Part shown: positions 59,929 through 64,000 of the stretch, one piece after another
How positions within the stretch are numbered: position 1 is the first letter of the stretch
How the letters are laid out: each line of letters begins with the position of its first letter
DNA from: Actinomycetales bacterium
GTDB taxonomy: Bacteria; Actinomycetota; Actinomycetes; Mycobacteriales; Micromonosporaceae
Length of the DNA stretch: 64,000 nucleotides
Assembly: GCA_002919305.1 (NCBI GenBank)
Contig: PKFB01000058.1
Coordinates: 1 to 64,000, forward strand
Reading direction: 5' to 3'
Notes under the pieces: generated by a model
Told to the model about the DNA's origin: nothing
Database searches by the model: none
The model's input: the letters and a program-made list of their open reading frames with translations, nothing else
Program-made: the position numbers and the translations under genes

Positions 59929-60999
59929 ATGCCGGCCAATGCGGAGTTCGCCTCGTTGTCCGATCAGCTCCTCACTGTCGCCATCATCTGCTACACGCTG
60001 GCGATGCTGGGGTACGCGATCGAGTACGCCTTCGGTACGAAAAGCATCGTCGCGAAGATCGCCAACCGGTCTCCTGAGCGGCGGTTGGTGGCCGTCGGTG
60101 TAGGCGCTGACGGCTCCTATGCCGGTTTGTCAGACGAGGCCGCGTACGACCGTAATGAATCCGTAGCAGGCGACGAGTTCATGGAAGGCGAGCGGCCGGC
60201 GCCTCCGGTTTCTCCGGACCGGGCGGTGCTGCTCGGCAAGCTGGCGATCCTGGTGACCGTGGTGGGGGCACTGACTCACGCCGCCTGTCTGGTGGCGCGT
60301 GGTCTGGCCGCCGGGCGGGTGCCGTGGGGCAACATGTACGAGTTCATCCTCGCGGTGTGCCTGATCGCCGTGGTCGCGTGGCTGGCCGTCCTGCCCCGGG
60401 TCTCCGTGCGGCACCTGGGGGTCTTCGTCATGCTCAGCGTGGTGGTCCTGTTGGGGATCGCGGCGACGCAGCTGTACACGCAGGCCGGTCCGCTGGTGCC
60501 CGCGTTGAACTCCTACTGGTTGTGGATCCACGTGTCGGCGGCCTCGGTCGCCAGCGGGGTGCTGCTGATGGGGTTCATCACCACCACGCTCTACTTGATC
60601 AGGGAGCGTTACGACACTCGTCAGGCGAGTGGTGACCTCGATGAGCGGCCGTTGCGGTTCCCGGTGTCGCTGGGGACGCGGCTGCCAGAGGCGGATTCGT
60701 TGGAGCGGGTCACCTTCCGGTTGCACGCGTTGGGATTCGTGTTGTGGACCTTCGCGGTGATCTGCGGCGCGATCTGGGCTGAGGCGGCCTGGGGCCGCTA
60801 CTGGGGCTGGGACCCGAAGGAGATCTGGTCGTTCATCTCGTGGGTGGTGTACGCGGCGTACCTGCACGCCCGAGCCACCGCGGGCTGGCGAGGAACGGTC
60901 TCGGCGTGGATCGCGGTGGTCGGGTGGATCACCATGATGATCAACCTGTTCGCGGTCAACCTGGTGTCCTCCGGCCTGCACTCCTACGCCGGCGTCTGA
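59929..60999 (+). CDS. ccsA: Cytochrome c biogenesis protein CcsA (ResC)
   Basis: 356 residues. The heme-binding WWD-type motif is present: AEAAWGRYWGWDPKEIWSFISWVVYAAYLHARATAG includes W-G-x-x-W-x-W-D and a His ligand in LHARAT; another is in SYWLWIHVSAAS. Eight membrane helices. It exports heme with ResB and attaches it to CXXCH motifs. ATG 59929 follows resB by 1 base. A strong hairpin (61024-61062) ends the operon. Confidence 0.93.
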   Translation: MPANAEFASLSDQLLTVAIICYTLAMLGYAIEYAFGTKSIVAKIANRSPERRLVAVGVGADGSYAGLSDEAAYDRNESVAGDEFMEGERPAPPVSPDRAVLLGKLAILVTVVGALTHAACLVARGLAAGRVPWGNMYEFILAVCLIAVVAWLAVLPRVSVRHLGVFVMLSVVVLLGIAATQLYTQAGPLVPALNSYWLWIHVSAASVASGVLLMGFITTTLYLIRERYDTRQASGDLDERPLRFPVSLGTRLPEADSLERVTFRLHALGFVLWTFAVICGAIWAEAAWGRYWGWDPKEIWSFISWVVYAAYLHARATAGWRGTVSAWIAVVGWITMMINLFAVNLVSSGLHSYAGV

Positions 61000-61023
61000 C
61001 GTTTCGCGCGGTCTTCACCGTCG

Positions 61024-61062
61024 TCACCGCCGGCTCTTTCCGCTAGCAGGAGCCGGCGGTGA
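61024..61062. terminator. 13-base-pair terminator hairpin, shared by two convergent genes
   Basis: TCACCGCCGGCTC (61024-61036) and GAGCCGGCGGTGA (61050-61062) are perfectly complementary with a 13-base loop. The stop codon of the leftward secreted protein lies in the loop (61043-61045), so that gene's coding end forms part of the stem, while on the other strand it ends the cytochrome operon. Confidence 0.8.
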
Positions 61063-61963
61063 AGGTGTCATAGAGCTGCTGCCAGGTCAGGCAGTACCCT
61101 CCCACATTCGACCGGGTGACCGTGGGGATCTGACTACTCCAGTACCGCAGTGACCCGTCGTCCCCTCGAAGCTGTACGTTGTCGACGAGGACATGCGGGA
61201 CGGCGATGTGACCGGCGTACCGGGAATCCACGTGGATCTCCACGTACTCCTCGATCAGGGCCTGACCACCGACCGGGAGGGCCCGGCTGGCCAGCAGATT
61301 CCAGGTGTCCCCCCACCACAGCCACGCGTTCCAGGTCCCGTTCGGGTCGTTAGCCACCGCCTCCAGGTATATCCACACCTGGGTCCCTTCTTGAAGCGCG
61401 TACTGGTCGTAGAAGGACCAGGTGTTGGTGTTCGTGTCGTAGGTGTAGATCCGCTGCCGGTCACCGTGCCAGCCATTCTCTGACCAGCCCGCTTCTAGCC
61501 ACGCGATCCTGCCAGTGGGCAGATATTCCTTGACCAGAAAACGGGTCGCCACGAAGTCATAGGTGCCATTGCGTACTCCGGTGTCCCGGACCTGGAGGCG
61601 TCCCATCACTCCTGACCACTGCTCTCCGGTCGTGGCGCCTAGATGGTGGTACCCCGATGGCGTGCTCGTCTCCTCCGCGGTGGGGTGATAGTCCACCGCG
61701 GGAGGGCCACCTCGGCGTTGAACGGTGGGTTCGGCGCGACAGACGGCGGGTCTGAGCCACGGCAGGACGGTGAGGGAGGAGGGCGTGATCAGCGGCGGTG
61801 CGAGCGGAGGGCGGGTGCTGGGTGGGAGGGAGGACGGACAAGGAGGGAGGACGTCGATCCAGAGGGGATGAGCAGGCGTTGTGTGGCCGTCGGCGGGGGT
61901 GACAAAAACCGGGGCGGAGAGCGCGGCTAGCAGCAATGTCAGGGTGAGGCGACGGATGCTCAC
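61043..61963 (-). CDS. Secreted hypothetical protein
   Basis: 306 residues from GTG 61963. Signal peptide MSIRRLTLTLLLAALSAPVFV with a likely site after TPADG, then a Pro/Ser-rich stretch to about residue 100. Residues 105-300 look like one beta-rich domain with many aromatics (WSGVMGRLQVRDTGVRNGTYDFVATRF; WAWL-like NAWLWWGDTWNLLASR). Two Cys near the end (YCLTW, GSC) could form a disulfide. A carbohydrate-binding or lectin-like role is a guess from composition alone. The stop codon sits inside a terminator loop. Confidence 0.6.
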   Translation of the reverse strand: MSIRRLTLTLLLAALSAPVFVTPADGHTTPAHPLWIDVLPPCPSSLPPSTRPPLAPPLITPSSLTVLPWLRPAVCRAEPTVQRRGGPPAVDYHPTAEETSTPSGYHHLGATTGEQWSGVMGRLQVRDTGVRNGTYDFVATRFLVKEYLPTGRIAWLEAGWSENGWHGDRQRIYTYDTNTNTWSFYDQYALQEGTQVWIYLEAVANDPNGTWNAWLWWGDTWNLLASRALPVGGQALIEEYVEIHVDSRYAGHIAVPHVLVDNVQLRGDDGSLRYWSSQIPTVTRSNVGGYCLTWQQLYDTFTAGSC

Positions 61964-62114
61964 GCGAGTTCAACGGTGGGGTGTCACCTCGGGTCACGCC
62001 TGATGGTCGGATTTGTGTGTATCAGGTGGCGCGTATGAGACGGCATATGAAAAGTGCTGGAGCCGACGCCGTCGATGAATATGAATAAGTAGTGTGGCAG
62101 GTGAGGAATCGGTC

Positions 62115-62120
62115 TATTCT
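62115..62120 (+). promoter_or_regulatory. -10-like box upstream of the UbiD-family gene
   Basis: TATTCT at 62115-62120 stands about 100 bases before the ATG at 62223, a plausible distance for a leadered promoter. No good -35 element is visible. The 260-base gap holds nothing else I can name. Confidence 0.25.
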
Positions 62121-62222
62121 GGCGGACATTCGCGATCGGCGTATGCACCTGCCTGAGAAGTCACAGCGGGCCGGCCTCGCACCGCCACGTCATTGATGAT
62201 GGTGTTGACTGGCAGGATGCCG

Positions 62223-63689
62223 ATGAGCTGGCGCCGGGGCTTCCCGTACGACAATCTGAAGGACTTTCTGCGGGTTCTGGAGCGGGCCGGTGAGCTGAAG
62301 CGGATTACGGTGCCGGTTGACCCGACCCTGGAGATCAGCGAGATCACCCAACGCGTGGTCCGGCGACGCGGACCCGCCTTGTACTTCGAGCGTCCCACCC
62401 GGGGCGAGATGCCGGTGGTCACCAATCTCTTCGGCACCCAGCGACGGATGGCCATGGCGTTGGGTGTGGAGTCGCTTGAGGAGATCGGCCACCGGATCGG
62501 CGAACTGGTCAAACCTGAGCTGCCGGTCGGGTGGTCCGGGATCCGAGAGGGCCTCGGCAAACTGATGTCGCTGACCAGCGTGCCCCCGAAGAAGGTCAAA
62601 ACCGCCCCGTGTCAGGAGGTGGTGTACCGGGGGGACGAGGTTGACCTGAACCGATTGCCCGGTCTGGTGACCTGGCCCGGGGACGGCGGCATCTTCCACA
62701 ACCTGGGCCTAACACACACCCGGCACCCCGAGACCGGCAAGCGCAACCTCGGGCTGTACCGGCTGCAGCAGCACGACCAGCGCACCCTCACCATGCACTG
62801 GCAGATCCACAAGGACTCCACCGCGCACCACGCCGTAGCCGAGCGCTTGGGGCAACGGCTGCCGGTGGCGATCGCCTTCGGGTGCGATCCGGTGGTGTCG
62901 TACGCGGCCCAAGCCCCACTGCCTGCTGACATCGACGAATATCTCTTCGCGGGCTACCTGCGCGGCGAGCGGGTCGAACTGGTCGACTGTCTGACCGTCC
63001 CGCTCCAGGTGCCGGCGCATGCCCAGGTGGTGCTGGAGGGGTACCTGGAACCGGGGGAGCGGCTGCCGGAAGGGCCGTTCGGGGATCACACCGGCTTCTA
63101 CACGCCGGTCGAGCCGTTCCCGGTGCTGCATGTGCAGTGCATGACCATGCAGCGCGACCCGGTATACCAGTCGATCATCACCTCCAAACCGCCACAGGAG
63201 GACTTCTGGCTGGGGAAGGCGACCGAGCGGATCTTCCTGCCTCTGATCAAGCTGCTGATCCCCGACATCGTCGACATCGACATGCCTGAGCCGGGGGTGT
63301 TCCACAACTGCTTGATCGTGTCGATCCGCAAGCGCTACCCCAAGCACGCACAGAAGGTCATGAACGCCATCTGGGGCGCCCACCTGTTGTCGCTGACCAA
63401 GCTGATCGTGGTCGTTGACGAAGACTGTGACGTCCACGACTACGCCGAGGTGGCGTGGCGCGCGTTCGGCAACGTGGACTACTCACACGATCTACTGCTC
63501 ACCGAAGGGCCGGTCGATCACCTCGATCACGCTTCCTACCAGCAGTTCTGGGGCGGCAAGGCGGGGATCGACGCCACCCGCAAACTACCGACGGAGGGAT
63601 ACACCCGTGGCTGGCCGGACGAAGCGGTGATGAGTCCGGAGATCATCGCTCGGGTGGACCGGCGCTGGAAGGAGTACGGGCTGCAATGA
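62223..63689 (+). CDS. UbiD-family decarboxylase, menaquinone (futalosine) pathway
   Basis: 488 residues from ATG 62223 (AGGA 5 bases upstream; open sequence further upstream starts with TTG and is not family-like). UbiD fold: FPYDNLKDFLRVLERAGELKRI, ERPTRGEMPVVTNLFG, GDGGIFHNLGLTHTRHP, GLYRLQQHDQRTLTMHW, PEGPFGDHTGFYTPVEPFPV with the catalytic Glu/Asp cluster, and CDVHDYAEVAWR. The enzyme needs prenylated FMN. Linked by overlap to a UbiA prenyltransferase, it is the decarboxylase step of menaquinone made through futalosine. Confidence 0.9.
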   Translation: MSWRRGFPYDNLKDFLRVLERAGELKRITVPVDPTLEISEITQRVVRRRGPALYFERPTRGEMPVVTNLFGTQRRMAMALGVESLEEIGHRIGELVKPELPVGWSGIREGLGKLMSLTSVPPKKVKTAPCQEVVYRGDEVDLNRLPGLVTWPGDGGIFHNLGLTHTRHPETGKRNLGLYRLQQHDQRTLTMHWQIHKDSTAHHAVAERLGQRLPVAIAFGCDPVVSYAAQAPLPADIDEYLFAGYLRGERVELVDCLTVPLQVPAHAQVVLEGYLEPGERLPEGPFGDHTGFYTPVEPFPVLHVQCMTMQRDPVYQSIITSKPPQEDFWLGKATERIFLPLIKLLIPDIVDIDMPEPGVFHNCLIVSIRKRYPKHAQKVMNAIWGAHLLSLTKLIVVVDEDCDVHDYAEVAWRAFGNVDYSHDLLLTEGPVDHLDHASYQQFWGGKAGIDATRKLPTEGYTRGWPDEAVMSPEIIARVDRRWKEYGLQ

Positions 63690-64000
63690 CCACCGCCGTG
63701 TCCCGGCCGGCCCGCCCTGGCAGAATCACCGCGTTTTTAAGACTGGTAATGATCGAACACTCGGTGTTCGCATTACCATTCGCGTACCTGTCCGCCCTGA
63801 TGGCGATGCGGTCGGTGGCGCCTGAGGACGCCAACGGACTGCCCTGGGTGCGCTGGAGTGATTTGCTGCTCATCACGATCGCCATGGTGGGAGCCCGTAC
63901 CTTCGCCATGGCCGCCAATCGGGTGATCGATCGGCATATCGATGCGCAAAACCCGCGTACCGCTGGGCGTGAGGTGGTCACCGGAGTGGTCTCGGTACGC
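63686..64000 (+). CDS. UbiA-family prenyltransferase, 3' end beyond window (MqnP-like)
   Basis: ATG 63686 overlaps the UbiD stop. The 105 visible residues include the first membrane helix (IEHSVFALPFAYLSALMAM) and the prenyl-diphosphate/Mg motif NRVIDRHIDAQNPRTAGRE, which identifies UbiA-type aromatic prenyltransferases. In this context it should attach the isoprenoid tail to the naphthoate of menaquinone. The gene is cut by the right edge. Confidence 0.9.
   Translation, partial: MTTAVSRPARPGRITAFLRLVMIEHSVFALPFAYLSALMAMRSVAPEDANGLPWVRWSDLLLITIAMVGARTFAMAANRVIDRHIDAQNPRTAGREVVTGVVSVR

Overview
The window is chromosomal DNA from a high-GC Gram-positive bacterium (Actinomycetota). Supporting evidence: a mycothiol glycosyltransferase (mshA), a senX3-regX3 pair, the 33-residue actinobacterial ribosomal protein bS22, a Rex repressor heading a heme operon, a BldN-like sigma factor with an N-terminal extension, and many GTG starts, several apparently leaderless. 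From about 4.5 kb rightwards the gene order follows the Mycobacterium tuberculosis Rv0484c-Rv0534 block as I remember it (SDR, mshA, ybjN, gpm, senX3-regX3, ppx, TIM-barrel, HTH-bS22-epimerase-acyltransferase, HAD, glutaredoxin, hemACDB, hemL, phosphatase, tlpA-ccdA-resB-ccsA, menaquinone prenyltransferase). The bldN-like gene near rex recalls Streptomyces. A sporulating, filamentous lineage (Streptosporangiales or a relative) is my best guess; the genus cannot be fixed from the sequence alone.

Layout. 1-3.6 kb is accessory: a three-gene operon of unknown function cut by the left edge, a Ser/Ala-rich DUF6907-like protein behind a hairpin leader, and a two-spacer CRISPR array without cas genes. 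3.6-15.9 kb is core: methyltransferase and SDR, mshA, ybjN, gpmA, phoU divergent from senX3-regX3, a cysteine-rich conserved protein, ppx and a sugar-isomerase-like TIM barrel. 15.9-25.3 kb is a second accessory stretch: a frameshift-riddled tcmP/DUF5131 pair, a TetR regulator with a duplicated operator, a CGNR regulator divergent from a methyltransferase, an AT-rich gap, a small secreted protein, a three-gene ABC transporter and an EXLDI protein. 25.4-36 kb holds proline dehydrogenase, the HTH-bS22-epimerase-acyltransferase run, a HAD-IB phosphatase, the BldN-like sigma factor with its probable membrane partner, an acyl-CoA-ligase-like protein and a glutaredoxin. 36-44.4 kb has a NarL-type two-component system divergent from rex-hemA-hemC-hemD-hemB. 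44.5-54.4 kb is mixed: GNAT, a polar amino-acid ABC importer, a transglycosylase, SBP56 with a His-rich membrane partner, and a secreted GH10-like hydrolase. 54.5-64 kb returns to core: hemL, a phosphatase, the System II cytochrome c maturation genes, then futalosine-type menaquinone genes running off the right edge.

Common thread. Tetrapyrrole synthesis (hemA/C/D/B/L), heme attachment to cytochrome c (tlpA, ccdA, resB, ccsA) and menaquinone synthesis form a respiratory cluster. The hem operon has a clear Rex operator, so redox state (NADH/NAD+) probably gates heme supply. Other regulatory candidates are a PHO-box-like repeat between phoU and senX3, two GTG-N6-GTCAC palindromes (before mshA and between bldN and the ligase), and a tandem TetR operator. 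Short tandem duplications lie at several operon junctions. The best candidates for something little described are the secreted Cys-containing protein plus ABC transporter locus (21.5-24.6 kb), the left-edge three-gene operon, and the decayed tcmP/DUF5131 module.
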